Part shown: positions 1 to 6,063 of the stretch, piece by piece
How the letters are laid out: every line of letters begins with the position of its first letter
Numbering within the stretch: position 1 is the first letter of the stretch
Origin: Candidatus Rokuibacteriota bacterium
Lineage (GTDB): Bacteria; Methylomirabilota; Methylomirabilia; Rokubacteriales; CSP1-6
Assembly: GCA_016201645.1 (NCBI GenBank)
Contig: JACQCL010000014.1
Coordinates: forward strand, 1-14,654
Direction of reading: 5' to 3'
DNA: 14,654 nt
The notes under the pieces: model-generated
What the model was told of the DNA's origin: nothing
The model's input: the letters and a program-made list of their open reading frames with translations, nothing else
The model's database searches: none
Position numbers and translations under genes: made by a program

Positions 1-619
1 GGCCCTCCCGGATCCCCAGGGGGCGCGTCGTTCTGAAAATCAGAAAATTCTCCGCCCGGGCCAGCACGTAATCTTTGCCCGCAGCGCCGAACGGCCCCGT
101 AAAGGCCAGCGTGCGAACGGCCTCCAGGGGGACGCTCTTCGGCAGCCCTACGGTAGCCTCGGCCTCGCGGATCGGGGCCGCCCACTCGGTCCCGATGACG
201 TTCCAGTAGAGCTCATCGTGATCGTCGAACGCCAGGAGCCCCCGGCGCACGCGGTAGATGATGGTCACGGTCCGCGTGGCGTTCTCGGCCCCGGGCACCC
301 AGGCCTTGATCTTCACGGAGCGCCCCGGGTAGGAAATCTCCGTCTTCAGCGGACTGCCGAGACCGTCCAGAACCTGAATGCCGTCAACCCTGAGGTCGTA
401 GTTGAAGCCTTGACGCTGGTAGCGGACCGGGATTGTGCGATAGATTCCCTGGTGGCTTCCCCTGAAGGCGAAGGCGATCGTCTCCTGGACCAGCAGGCTC
501 GAGTCCGGGTTCACCTGGACGGAAACCTTGAACGATTCGATGGAATAGGAACGGGCCTGGGCTCCCGCCGGCGCGACCAGGAAGAGAACGAGGAGGACTG
601 AGGGCGCGAGCCGGCCCAT
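1..619 (-). CDS. DUF2207 family membrane protein, N-terminal part (runs off window start)
   Basis: Translating the minus strand from the ATG at 619 gives about 206 codons with no stop before the window edge, so the C-terminus is missing. Residues 1-22 form a signal peptide or first membrane segment (MGRLAPSVLLVLFLVAPAGA). A beta-rich extracytoplasmic region follows with hallmarks of DUF2207 (YciQ-like): a V-x-E-T-I-x-F-x-F-x-G stretch, then GIYRTIPVRY, then DELYWNVIGTEW and a following AEATVGLPKSV segment. Full-length relatives usually carry further transmembrane helices and a low-complexity tail, which would lie beyond position 1. The start sits 10 nt after the lemA stop with no clear Shine-Dalgarno, so translation is probably coupled to lemA. 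LemA next to DUF2207 (or TPM-domain) proteins is a common bacterial pairing. The biochemical role of DUF2207 is unknown. Family assignment is firm; function is not. Confidence 0.85.
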   Translation of the reverse strand, partial: MGRLAPSVLLVLFLVAPAGAQARSYSIESFKVSVQVNPDSSLLVQETIAFAFRGSHQGIYRTIPVRYQRQGFNYDLRVDGIQVLDGLGSPLKTEISYPGRSVKIKAWVPGAENATRTVTIIYRVRRGLLAFDDHDELYWNVIGTEWAAPIREAEATVGLPKSVPLEAVRTLAFTGPFGAAGKDYVLARAENFLIFRTTRPLGIREG

Positions 620-629
620 GCGGGTCCGG

Positions 630-1193
630 CTAGGTGCCGAAGGAGACTCGCGGAACCTGGCGCTCCTCCGGCCGGTCGAGCTCGAAGAACTCACGCTTCT
701 TGAACCGAAAGGCGGTCGCCACGAAGTTCGAGGGAAAGCTCTCGATGGCGGTGTTCAGGTCGCGCACCACCGCGTTGTAGTAGCGGCGGGCATTCTGCAC
801 GGCCTCCTCGATTTCGGCGAGGTTCGACTGGAGCTGCTGGAAGTTCTGGTTGGCCTTCAGCTCCGGATAGTTCTCCGCCACGGCAAACAGGTTGCGGAGA
901 GCCTGGGTCAGCTGGTTTTCGGCCTGCGCCCGCGCCCCGGGAGACCCCGCCGTCAGCGCGGCGCTCCGCCAGCGGGTCACTTCCTCAAAGGTCTGGCGCT
1001 CGTGGGAGGCGTAGCCCTTGACGGTCTCGACGAGATTCGGGACCAGGTCCGTGCGCCGCTTGAGCTGGACGTCGATGTCCGACCACGCTTCCCCCCCGCG
1101 CTGGCTCAAACCCACGAGCCGGTTGTACGTGGCGATCGCGAACCAGACCAGCACGGCCAGGACACCGAGGAAGATCCATCCGCCCAGGGTCAT
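630..1193 (-). CDS. lemA: LemA family protein
   Basis: This is a 187-residue protein, the usual LemA length. A single N-terminal membrane anchor (about residues 5-21, GGWIFLGVLAVLVWFAIATY) is followed by the family core: NRLVGLSQRGGEAWSDIDVQ, then LKRRTDLVPNLVETVKGYA and HERQTFEEVTRWR. The rest is helical, ending in NARRYYNAVVRDLNTAIESF and FPSNFVATAFRFKKREFF. The frame stays open upstream to 1427, but the extension overlaps the neighbouring gene and reads as non-coding. The ATG at 1193 is preceded by a strong GGGAGG with 5-nt spacing, which fixes the start. LemA proteins are helical-bundle membrane proteins with an extracytoplasmic or cytoplasmic domain depending on species; the molecular role is not settled. 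The DUF2207 gene follows after 10 nt, so the two form an operon. Confidence 0.95.
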   Translation of the reverse strand: MTLGGWIFLGVLAVLVWFAIATYNRLVGLSQRGGEAWSDIDVQLKRRTDLVPNLVETVKGYASHERQTFEEVTRWRSAALTAGSPGARAQAENQLTQALRNLFAVAENYPELKANQNFQQLQSNLAEIEEAVQNARRYYNAVVRDLNTAIESFPSNFVATAFRFKKREFFELDRPEERQVPRVSFGT

Positions 1194-1236
1194 CGCTTCC
1201 CTCCCGCGAGAGCGTTGGGACCGACCATTGCTCCGT

Positions 1237-1266
1237 ATGATAGACGGCGCGGGAGAGAAGCACCAA
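1237..1266 (-). promoter_or_regulatory. Candidate sigma-70-type promoter for lemA-DUF2207
   Basis: In the 94-nt gap upstream of lemA the minus strand shows TTGGTG (1266-1261), an 18-nt spacer and TATCAT (1242-1237). The -10 box matches consensus at 5 of 6 positions and the -35 at 3 of 6. Transcription would begin about 35-40 nt before the lemA ATG at 1193, with the GGGAGG ribosome site inside the leader. This is a visual match only. Confidence 0.4.
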
Positions 1267-1287
1267 GAAAATGGAGGGCCGGACGCT

Positions 1288-1911
1288 TCAGAAGGGCGGC
1301 ATGACACCCCCCTGGCCCACATAGAGCCGCAGGGCTGTGAGGCTGCCGTCGGTCTCCTTGCGGACCACGACCACCGTTCCGGCGCCGAGCCGGAGCGCGC
1401 CGACCTGTTGAAGCTCAACGCGCACAATCGCCGCCGTGGGTGGGACCGCGATCTGGACGGACTGTCCCTTCGGGGTCAGCGTCAGGAGCGGGCCATCCAC
1501 GCGCCGAACGATGTCGGCCACGACGGCGTTGGTCATCGTGGTCCCCGGAAAGTCCCAGGGATAATGCCCCTCCGAAAGCCCCCGCATCGCTTCGGGGAAG
1601 ATGTGGACCTCCAGGGCTTGCCAGTTCCCGTCCGCCCCGCGCCGGGCGGTGATCCCGACGTAGTCGCCCTTCTTGATCTCCTTGAACCTGGCGGCGAAGA
1701 CCGACGCGTACCCCGTCTTCTCGGTGAGGCCGATGCGGGTCGGCCCATCCTTCGTCTTGACCGTCACCGCCCCCGGCTCGGCGCCGTCGATCGTCCCGCG
1801 CACGAGCATGACGTTGGCCGGCAACTGCGCTAACCCCGGGACCGCGAGGACGAGGATCGCCCCGACCAGCGAACACGCCACGGCGTACAGCCCGACTCGC
1901 TCTCGCCACAT
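1288..1911 (-). CDS. Secreted conserved hypothetical protein (DUF5666-like beta domains)
   Basis: This 207-residue protein has an N-terminal signal peptide: positive MWRER, a hydrophobic stretch to about residue 27, and likely cleavage after GLA near residue 28. The mature part reads as two small beta-barrel-like repeats. The first spans about residues 35-105 (LVRGTIDGAEPGAVTVKTKD through GDYVGITAR). A conserved-looking EVHIFPEAMRGLSEGHYPWD and MTNAVV segment follows, then a second repeat at about 138-198 (PLLTLTPKGQSVQIAVPP). The RGTI...V.VKT.DG pattern recalls DUF5666-type OB-like domains, and similar proteins are widespread in alphaproteobacteria and soil bacteria without a known job. There are no cysteines in the mature part and no catalytic motif. 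The start is well supported by AAGGAGGG 5 nt before the ATG at 1911. It stands alone, with a terminator just upstream and a likely new promoter downstream. An envelope or periplasmic role is inferred only from the signal peptide. Confidence 0.8.
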   Translation of the reverse strand: MWRERVGLYAVACSLVGAILVLAVPGLAQLPANVMLVRGTIDGAEPGAVTVKTKDGPTRIGLTEKTGYASVFAARFKEIKKGDYVGITARRGADGNWQALEVHIFPEAMRGLSEGHYPWDFPGTTMTNAVVADIVRRVDGPLLTLTPKGQSVQIAVPPTAAIVRVELQQVGALRLGAGTVVVVRKETDGSLTALRLYVGQGGVMPPF

Positions 1912-1943
1912 CGGTCCCTCCTTGCCTGAACGTCCTCAATAGA

Positions 1944-1968
1944 AAGGGGCGGCTCCTCACCGCCCCTT
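1944..1968 (-). terminator. Rho-independent terminator downstream of tRNA-Ala
   Basis: A perfect 9-bp stem (1944-1952 with 1960-1968, AAGGGGCGG/CCGCCCCTT) encloses a 7-nt loop. On the minus strand it is followed by a short T-rich tail (TTTCTATT, counting the stem end). It lies 20 nt beyond the tRNA 3' end and 33 nt before the start of the hypothetical gene, so it most likely ends the tRNA (and any panC read-through) transcript. The little space left before the next gene means that gene's promoter must overlap this hairpin, or it depends on read-through. Confidence 0.8.
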
Positions 1969-1987
1969 CACGCGTGCCCGCTTGAAA

Positions 1988-2063
1988 TGGTGGAGGGTAA
2001 GGGATTCGAACCCTCGACCTCGGCGTTGCGAACGCCGCGCTCTCCCAACTGAGCTAACCCCCC
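1988..2063 (-). tRNA. tRNA-Ala (anticodon CGC)
   Basis: The 76-nt minus-strand gene folds into a complete cloverleaf. The acceptor stem GGGGGGT/ACCCTCC contains the G3:U70 wobble pair that is the alanine identity element. The D arm is GCTC-AGTTGGGA-GAGC. The anticodon stem CGGCG/CGCCG closes the loop TTCGCAA, giving anticodon CGC for the Ala codon GCG. The variable loop is short and the T arm is GAGGG-TTCGAAT-CCCTT. The discriminator is A and the 3' CCA is encoded (1990-1988). This isoacceptor suits a high-GC genome where GCG is frequent. A plus-strand reading frame across it is only an antisense artefact. Confidence 0.97.
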
Positions 2064-2076
2064 GCGACAAGCCCTT

Positions 2077-2106
2077 ACGATACACCGGGTGGCAGATTTT
2101 TGTCCA
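2077..2106 (-). promoter_or_regulatory. Candidate promoter of tRNA-Ala
   Basis: On the minus strand, TGGACA (2106-2101; 5 of 6 to TTGACA), an 18-nt spacer and TATCGT (2082-2077; 4 of 6) lie just before the tRNA. The expected start point is close to 2070, about 7 nt upstream of the mature 5' end at 2063. The boxes sit inside the inverted repeat that follows panC. Confidence 0.45.
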
Positions 2107-2111
2107 CCCGG
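2085..2111. other. 8-bp inverted repeat between panC and tRNA-Ala
   Basis: CCGGGTGG (2085-2092) and CCACCCGG (2104-2111) form a perfect 8-bp stem with an 11-nt A/T-rich loop, starting 10 nt past the panC stop. No T-tract follows on either strand, so it is a weak terminator at best. It may protect the panC mRNA 3' end. It also overlaps the candidate tRNA promoter. Confidence 0.5.
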
Positions 2112-2121
2112 CGCTCGGCGA

Positions 2122-2967
2122 TCAGCGTGGGATCAGAGCGTTGTCGATGAGGCGGGTCTTCCCGATCCAGACGGCGAGGGTGAAGAGGACCCTCCCGCCA
2201 ATCCGGTCCAGGGGTTCCAGAGTTTCCGGATGGCAACAGGCGATGTAGTCCACCCGGGCCAGGGGCTCTCGCTCGATGATCCGCCGCATCCCCTCGACGA
2301 TCGCCTTGGCGTCACGCTCCCCTGCCCGGACCCGCTCTTCGGCGAAGGCTAACGATCGGTGGAGGGACAGCGCCGCCTTCCGCTCTTCGATGCTCAAGTT
2401 CACGTTCCGGGAGCTCAGGGCCAACCCGTCGGGATCCCGCACGATGGGCATGACGACGATTTCGACGTCGAGATACAGATCCCGGACCATGCGCTCGACC
2501 ACCAAGGCCTGCTGGTAGTCCTTCTGGCCGAAGTAGGCCCGATGGGGCTTCACGATGGTGCAGAGCTTCGCCACCACCGTGGCCACGCCCCGGAAGTGCC
2601 CCGGGCGGAACTCACCTTCCCAGCGTCTCGTCAGTTCTTCGACCGTCACAAACGTCTGGAACCCCTCGGGATACATCGCCTGTTCTGTCGGCGCGAAGAC
2701 CAGATCAACGCCGGCGGCCTCGGCCTTCTTCAAATCCCCCTCCAGATCCCGCGGGTAGGCTGCGAGGTCGCTTTTCTGATTGAACTGGAGCGGATTGACG
2801 AAGAGGCTCATGACGGAGGTGTCGTTCTCCGACCGGCAGCGCCGCATGAGGGAGAGGTGCCCGTCGTGCAGCGCGCCCATCGTGGGAACGAGGCCGATCT
2901 GCTTTCCCTCGCGCCGCAGGCGGTCGGCGAGGTCCTGCATCAGCTCGGGCTGCTCGACGATCTCCAT
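2122..2967 (-). CDS. panC: Pantothenate synthetase (pantoate-beta-alanine ligase)
   Basis: PanC makes pantothenate from pantoate, beta-alanine and ATP through a pantoyl-adenylate, the last step before coenzyme A synthesis; it acts in the cytoplasm. The 281-residue length is standard. Visible signatures are PTMGALHDGHLSLMRRC at about 28-44 (HxGH nucleotide-binding motif, H34 and H37), FVNPLQFNQKSDLAAYPRDL at about 56-75, RPGHFRGVATVVAKL at about 121-135, AYFGQKDYQQ at about 144-153 and the LSSRN motif near 184-188. All are intact, so it should be active. The gene starts 5 nt after the slipin stop and is the last protein gene of the nfeD-slipin-panC unit. No other pantothenate gene (panB, panD) is in the window. 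Its ribosome site is weak (GAGCGGG), consistent with translational coupling. Confidence 0.97.
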   Translation of the reverse strand: MEIVEQPELMQDLADRLRREGKQIGLVPTMGALHDGHLSLMRRCRSENDTSVMSLFVNPLQFNQKSDLAAYPRDLEGDLKKAEAAGVDLVFAPTEQAMYPEGFQTFVTVEELTRRWEGEFRPGHFRGVATVVAKLCTIVKPHRAYFGQKDYQQALVVERMVRDLYLDVEIVVMPIVRDPDGLALSSRNVNLSIEERKAALSLHRSLAFAEERVRAGERDAKAIVEGMRRIIEREPLARVDYIACCHPETLEPLDRIGGRVLFTLAVWIGKTRLIDNALIPR

Positions 2968-2972
2968 CCCGC

Positions 2973-3779
2973 TCAGGGCTTGCCGGCTTCGGACGGTGAC
3001 GCCCCGCGGAGGAACGGAGAGACGAGGTCAATCGGAATGGGGAAGAAGGTCGTCGTGTTCCGTTCTGAAGCAACTTCGCGCATCGTTTGCAAGAAACGCA
3101 ACTGGACCGCGACGGGATAGCGGGTGAGCACCTGGGCGGCCTCCGAGAGCTTCGCCGCCGCCTGAAATTCGCCGTCGGCGTTGATCACCTTGGCCCGACG
3201 CTCGCGCTCGGCCTCGGCCTGTTTCGCCATCGCCCGCTGCATGTCCTGGGGCAGGTCAATGTGCTTGACCTCCACGGTCGAGACCTTGACCCCCCACGGA
3301 TCGGTGTGCTCGTCGATGATCTTCTGCAGTTGCTGGTTGATCTTGTCGCGGGCGGAGAGGAGATCATCCAGCTCCTGCTGGCCCAGGACGCTCCTGAGCG
3401 TCGTCTGCGCCATCTGGGAGGTGGCGTAGAGGTAGTCCTCCACCTGGATGATCGCCTTTTCCGAATCCAGCACCCGGAAGTAAATCACCGCGTTCACCTT
3501 GATCGACACGTTGTCGCGGGTGATCACGTCCTGGGGCGGCACATCCATGGCCACGGTCCGGAGGCTCACCTTCACCATCTTGTCCACGAACGGGATCAGC
3601 AGGAGGAGGCCCGGGCCCAGGCCGTCGCCGCCCGGGTTGAAGATTGACCGGGCTTTCTTTCCGAGGCGGAAGATCACGCCCCGCTCGTACTCGCGCAGGA
3701 TCCGGACCGAGGAACCGATGATGAACAGGACGATCACGACGACGGGAATAAAGCTGAACAGCCATTCGAGACCAAACAT
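2973..3779 (-). CDS. Slipin (stomatin-like SPFH/band 7 membrane protein)
   Basis: This 268-residue protein has an N-terminal membrane hairpin or anchor (residues 6-26, hydrophobic IPVVVIVLFIIG), then REYERGVIFRLG, the usual entry into an SPFH domain. LLLIPFVDKMVKVSLRTVAM and PPQDVITRDNVSIKVNAVIY follow, then LRSVLGQQELDDLLSARDKI and DPWGVKVSTVEVKHIDLP. A charged coiled-coil (QRAMAKQAEAERERRAKVIN) leads to the typical slipin C-terminus. Slipins oligomerise on the membrane and organise lipid domains. In several organisms they are partners and substrates of the NfeD protease, which is encoded directly upstream with only 9 nt between. The ATG at 3779 is preceded by a perfect AGGAGG, part of which overlaps the nfeD stop. 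About 8 extra residues (KARSIFNPGGDG region, 42-53) interrupt the usual short stretch between RLG and GPG. Confidence 0.95.
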   Translation of the reverse strand: MFGLEWLFSFIPVVVIVLFIIGSSVRILREYERGVIFRLGKKARSIFNPGGDGLGPGLLLLIPFVDKMVKVSLRTVAMDVPPQDVITRDNVSIKVNAVIYFRVLDSEKAIIQVEDYLYATSQMAQTTLRSVLGQQELDDLLSARDKINQQLQKIIDEHTDPWGVKVSTVEVKHIDLPQDMQRAMAKQAEAERERRAKVINADGEFQAAAKLSEAAQVLTRYPVAVQLRFLQTMREVASERNTTTFFPIPIDLVSPFLRGASPSEAGKP

Positions 3780-3788
3780 GGCGCCCTC

Positions 3789-5075
3789 CTAGGCTCCGGT
3801 CGCCTTCGTCACCTTCAAGGTCAGCCCCTCGACCGCGGTCACCTTCACCGGCTCCCCCTGGGCCACCGCCCCGTTCTCGGCCACCGCCTGCCAGAGCTCC
3901 CCCCGGATGAAGACCTGGCCGGCCGGGGCCAGGGGCGAGCGCGCGACCCCCACCTGGCCGATCAGCCCGTACTCACCCGTGGAGGGTTTCTGGTAGAGGG
4001 CTCTGACTCCGGCAGTGACGGCGAAGGCGAAGATTGCCGCGGTCGTCCCCACGGTCGGCAGGATCACCCACCACGAGACCCGGAGATCGGCCTCCGGCGC
4101 CTCAAAGAGCATGAGGGAGCCCAGGATCATCGAGACGATGCCGCCGATGGTGAGGACCCCGTGACTCACCACCTTGATCTCGGCGATCAAGAGCACGACG
4201 CCGAACAGGATCAAGAGAAGCCCCGCATAGTTGATCGGCAGGCTCTGGAAGGCGAAGAAGGCCAGGATCAGGCTGATCCCCCCCAGCACTCCCGGGAGGA
4301 TCACGCCCGGATTGGAGAGCTCGAAGAAGAGCCCGAGCATCCCGATCATCATCAGGATGTAGGCAATGTTCGGATCGGTGATGAGGTTCAGGAACTTGTC
4401 GCGGAAGCCGATCTCCACCCTCTTGACCGGCGCGTCCGCCGTCCTGAGCGTCACGGACCCCTTGACAGTCTTCACAGTCCGGCCGTCGATCTTCGCCAGG
4501 AGATCAGAGACATTCTCGGCGATGAGATCCACCACCTTGAGCTTCACCGCCTCCCGCTCGGTCGCGGAGACGGAAGAACGCACGGCCTTCTCCGCCCACT
4601 CGGCATTCCGCCCCCGCTCGGTGGCGATGGTCCGGGCGAACGCCGCGACGTCGTTCTCGATCTTCTTCGCGCTCACCTTGTCGATCTGCCCGCCCCCCAC
4701 CGCCACCGGGTGAGCCGCGCCGATGTTGGTGGCCGGCGCCATGGCCGCCACATGAGCCGCCATCGTGATGAACACGCCGGCCGAGGCTGCCCGCGCGCCG
4801 GTCGGGCTGACGAACACGACGACGGGAACCTCCGAATTCAGCTCCTTTTGGACAATGGAGCGCATGGAGCGCTCGAGCCCGCCGGGTGTGTCGAGCTGGA
4901 TGACCAGGGCCTGGGCCCGGTCCGCCTGGGCCCGGTCAATGGCCGTCGAGATCAGACGGAGCGTGATCGGGCTGATGACCCCCTCGATCTGGATGAGCGA
5001 CACGGGCTCTGCCGCCTGCGCGGGGGCCGGGGCGAGGAGGAGGAACGGAAAAATCAACGTCCAAGGCCATTTCAT
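3789..5075 (-). CDS. nfeD: NfeD family membrane-bound ClpP-class serine protease
   Basis: This is a long-form NfeD of about 428 residues from the ATG at 5075; an adjacent GTG at 5078 would add one residue. The domain order is: signal peptide (about 1-22); ClpP-like serine protease domain (about 25-200); four to five membrane helices (about 236-355); and a C-terminal OB-fold NfeD domain (about 370-425, GLIGQVGVARSPLAPAGQVF, then GELWQAVAENG). LDTPGGLERSMRSIV and GARAASAGVFI place the nucleophile at Ser98-99. The general-base Lys is one of the pair in VSAKKIENDVAAF (near 137-138), as in the archaeal 1510-N protease. The slipin gene is 9 nt downstream, the classic stomatin operon partner. A tandem 15-bp duplication at 4909-4938 encodes DRAQADRAQA but does not lengthen the domain. 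It begins 49 nt after the ureohydrolase stop, so it probably starts a new transcription unit. Confidence 0.95.
   Translation of the reverse strand: MKWPWTLIFPFLLLAPAPAQAAEPVSLIQIEGVISPITLRLISTAIDRAQADRAQALVIQLDTPGGLERSMRSIVQKELNSEVPVVVFVSPTGARAASAGVFITMAAHVAAMAPATNIGAAHPVAVGGGQIDKVSAKKIENDVAAFARTIATERGRNAEWAEKAVRSSVSATEREAVKLKVVDLIAENVSDLLAKIDGRTVKTVKGSVTLRTADAPVKRVEIGFRDKFLNLITDPNIAYILMMIGMLGLFFELSNPGVILPGVLGGISLILAFFAFQSLPINYAGLLLILFGVVLLIAEIKVVSHGVLTIGGIVSMILGSLMLFEAPEADLRVSWWVILPTVGTTAAIFAFAVTAGVRALYQKPSTGEYGLIGQVGVARSPLAPAGQVFIRGELWQAVAENGAVAQGEPVKVTAVEGLTLKVTKATGA
4909..4938. repeat. Two-copy 15-bp tandem repeat inside nfeD
   Basis: GCCTGGGCCCGGTCC at 4909-4923 is repeated at 4924-4938 with one mismatch. 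It encodes the helix segment DRAQA-DRAQA just before the LDTPGG motif. Family members have the same spacing here, so it is more likely codon-choice coincidence or old gene conversion than a disruptive insertion. Confidence 0.6.
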
Positions 5076-5094
5076 CACTTCATCCTACGGCTTG

Positions 5095-5123
5095 ACTATA
5101 CCACAGCGGGGACGGGCGCTTCG
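5095..5123 (-). promoter_or_regulatory. Possible promoter of nfeD-slipin-panC
   Basis: The 49-nt gap before nfeD has TATAGT (5100-5095) on the minus strand, 5 of 6 to the -10 consensus, about 20 nt before the start codon. At 17 nt further upstream (5123-5118) the sequence is CGAAGC, a poor -35. The change in function and the gap after a tightly overlapping operon make a promoter here reasonable, but the sequence evidence is thin. Confidence 0.25.
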
Positions 5124-5124
5124 C

Positions 5125-6063
5125 TCAGCGTTGGAGGGCGAAGAGACAGACAAACTCGAAGAGAAGATTCGCGGCGAGGAGGGCTGTCACCTGACCCGGT
5201 CCGTCGTAGAGCGGCGAGACCTCCACGACGTCGGCCCCGACGAGCGTGACTCCCTGAAGGGCCCTGACCAGGCTAACCGCTTCGTACGCCGTCAGGCCGC
5301 CGACTTCCGGCGTGCCCGTTCCCGGGGCATAGGCCGGATCAACGGCGTCAATGTCAAAGGAGCAATAGACCGGCCTGCCCAGGAGCCTCCGCAGCCGGTC
5401 GGTCACCCAGCCGATTCCGCGCTCTTTCACCGCTTCGATCCGAATCACCTCGAGCCCGTGCTCGGCGTGGAAGGCGAAGTCCTCCGGTCCGTAGAGGGGG
5501 CCACGGATCCCGATCTGGATGGTCCGGCGCGGATCAATGAGGCGCTCCTCCACGGCTCGGCGGAATTGGGTCCCGTGGAAATGCTTGGAGCCGAAATACT
5601 CGTCCCAGGTGTCGGGGTGGGCGTCGAAGTGGACGAGCCCCACCGGCCCGTGTCGCTCGGCGATAGCTCGGAGAATGGGGAGGGTCACCGAGTGGTCGCC
5701 CCCCACCGAGACGGGAATCGCGCCGTGCTGAAGCAGGTGCCGGACCTCGCGCTCCACTGCTTCGTACGTCCGCTCGATGGAGATCGGAACGGTGTCCACG
5801 TCGCCGTAGTCGGCGACCCGGAGTTTCTCGAAGGGAGAGACGTTCAGGACCGGATTCCAGGGACGGATCAGAGCCGACTGATCGCGGACGGCTCGCGGCC
5901 CGAAGCGAGCCCCGGGGCGGTAAGAGGTGCCGCCGTCGTACGGGATCCCGATAAGCGCCACATCCAGTCGTTCGGCGTCCCGCAGGTGGGGCAGGCGCAT
6001 GAAGGTGGACGGCTGCCCGAACCGCGGCGAGCGAAAGGCGTCAAGCGGCTGGAAGTCGCTCAC
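5125..6063 (-). CDS. Ureohydrolase: agmatinase/guanidinobutyrase family
   Basis: Ureohydrolases split a guanidino group to urea and an amine with two Mn ions. From the GTG at 6063 the protein is 312 residues, typical for the family. All metal ligands are present: GGDHS (H124), DAHPD (D147, H149, D151) and SFDIDAVDP (D237, D239), followed by APGTGTPEVGG. The frame is open to 6258, but that extension lies inside the FAD gene and reads as non-coding. MSDFQPLDAFRSPRFGQPST is a usual start for the family, and the GTG overlaps the upstream TGA as GTGA, so translation is coupled. Agmatinase (agmatine to putrescine), guanidinobutyrase (4-guanidinobutyrate to GABA) and related guanidino substrates cannot be separated by eye. 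Being the last gene of an aldehyde-oxidoreductase operon favours a guanidino acid made from an aldehyde, but this is inference. Confidence 0.93.
   Translation of the reverse strand: MSDFQPLDAFRSPRFGQPSTFMRLPHLRDAERLDVALIGIPYDGGTSYRPGARFGPRAVRDQSALIRPWNPVLNVSPFEKLRVADYGDVDTVPISIERTYEAVEREVRHLLQHGAIPVSVGGDHSVTLPILRAIAERHGPVGLVHFDAHPDTWDEYFGSKHFHGTQFRRAVEERLIDPRRTIQIGIRGPLYGPEDFAFHAEHGLEVIRIEAVKERGIGWVTDRLRRLLGRPVYCSFDIDAVDPAYAPGTGTPEVGGLTAYEAVSLVRALQGVTLVGADVVEVSPLYDGPGQVTALLAANLLFEFVCLFALQR

Noticed and set aside
1194..1427. N-terminal extension of LemA
   Set aside because: It overlaps the hypothetical gene, lacks a ribosome site and would put a long charged stretch before the membrane anchor; the ATG at 1193 has GGGAGG.
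1982..2248. Plus-strand open frame starting with a KWWRVRDSNPRPRRCERRAL-like peptide
   Set aside because: This is the antisense reading of the tRNA-Ala gene, a well-known false protein.
4909..4938. Tandem repeat in nfeD as a recent insertion
   Set aside because: The domain length between the helix and LDTPGG is normal, so nothing appears to have been inserted.
4161..5249. Long plus-strand frames opposite nfeD, the ureohydrolase, AorB and the regulator
   Set aside because: High GC leaves many antisense frames open. Their peptides are His/Arg/Asp/Pro-rich with no motif, while the minus-strand proteins are recognised families.
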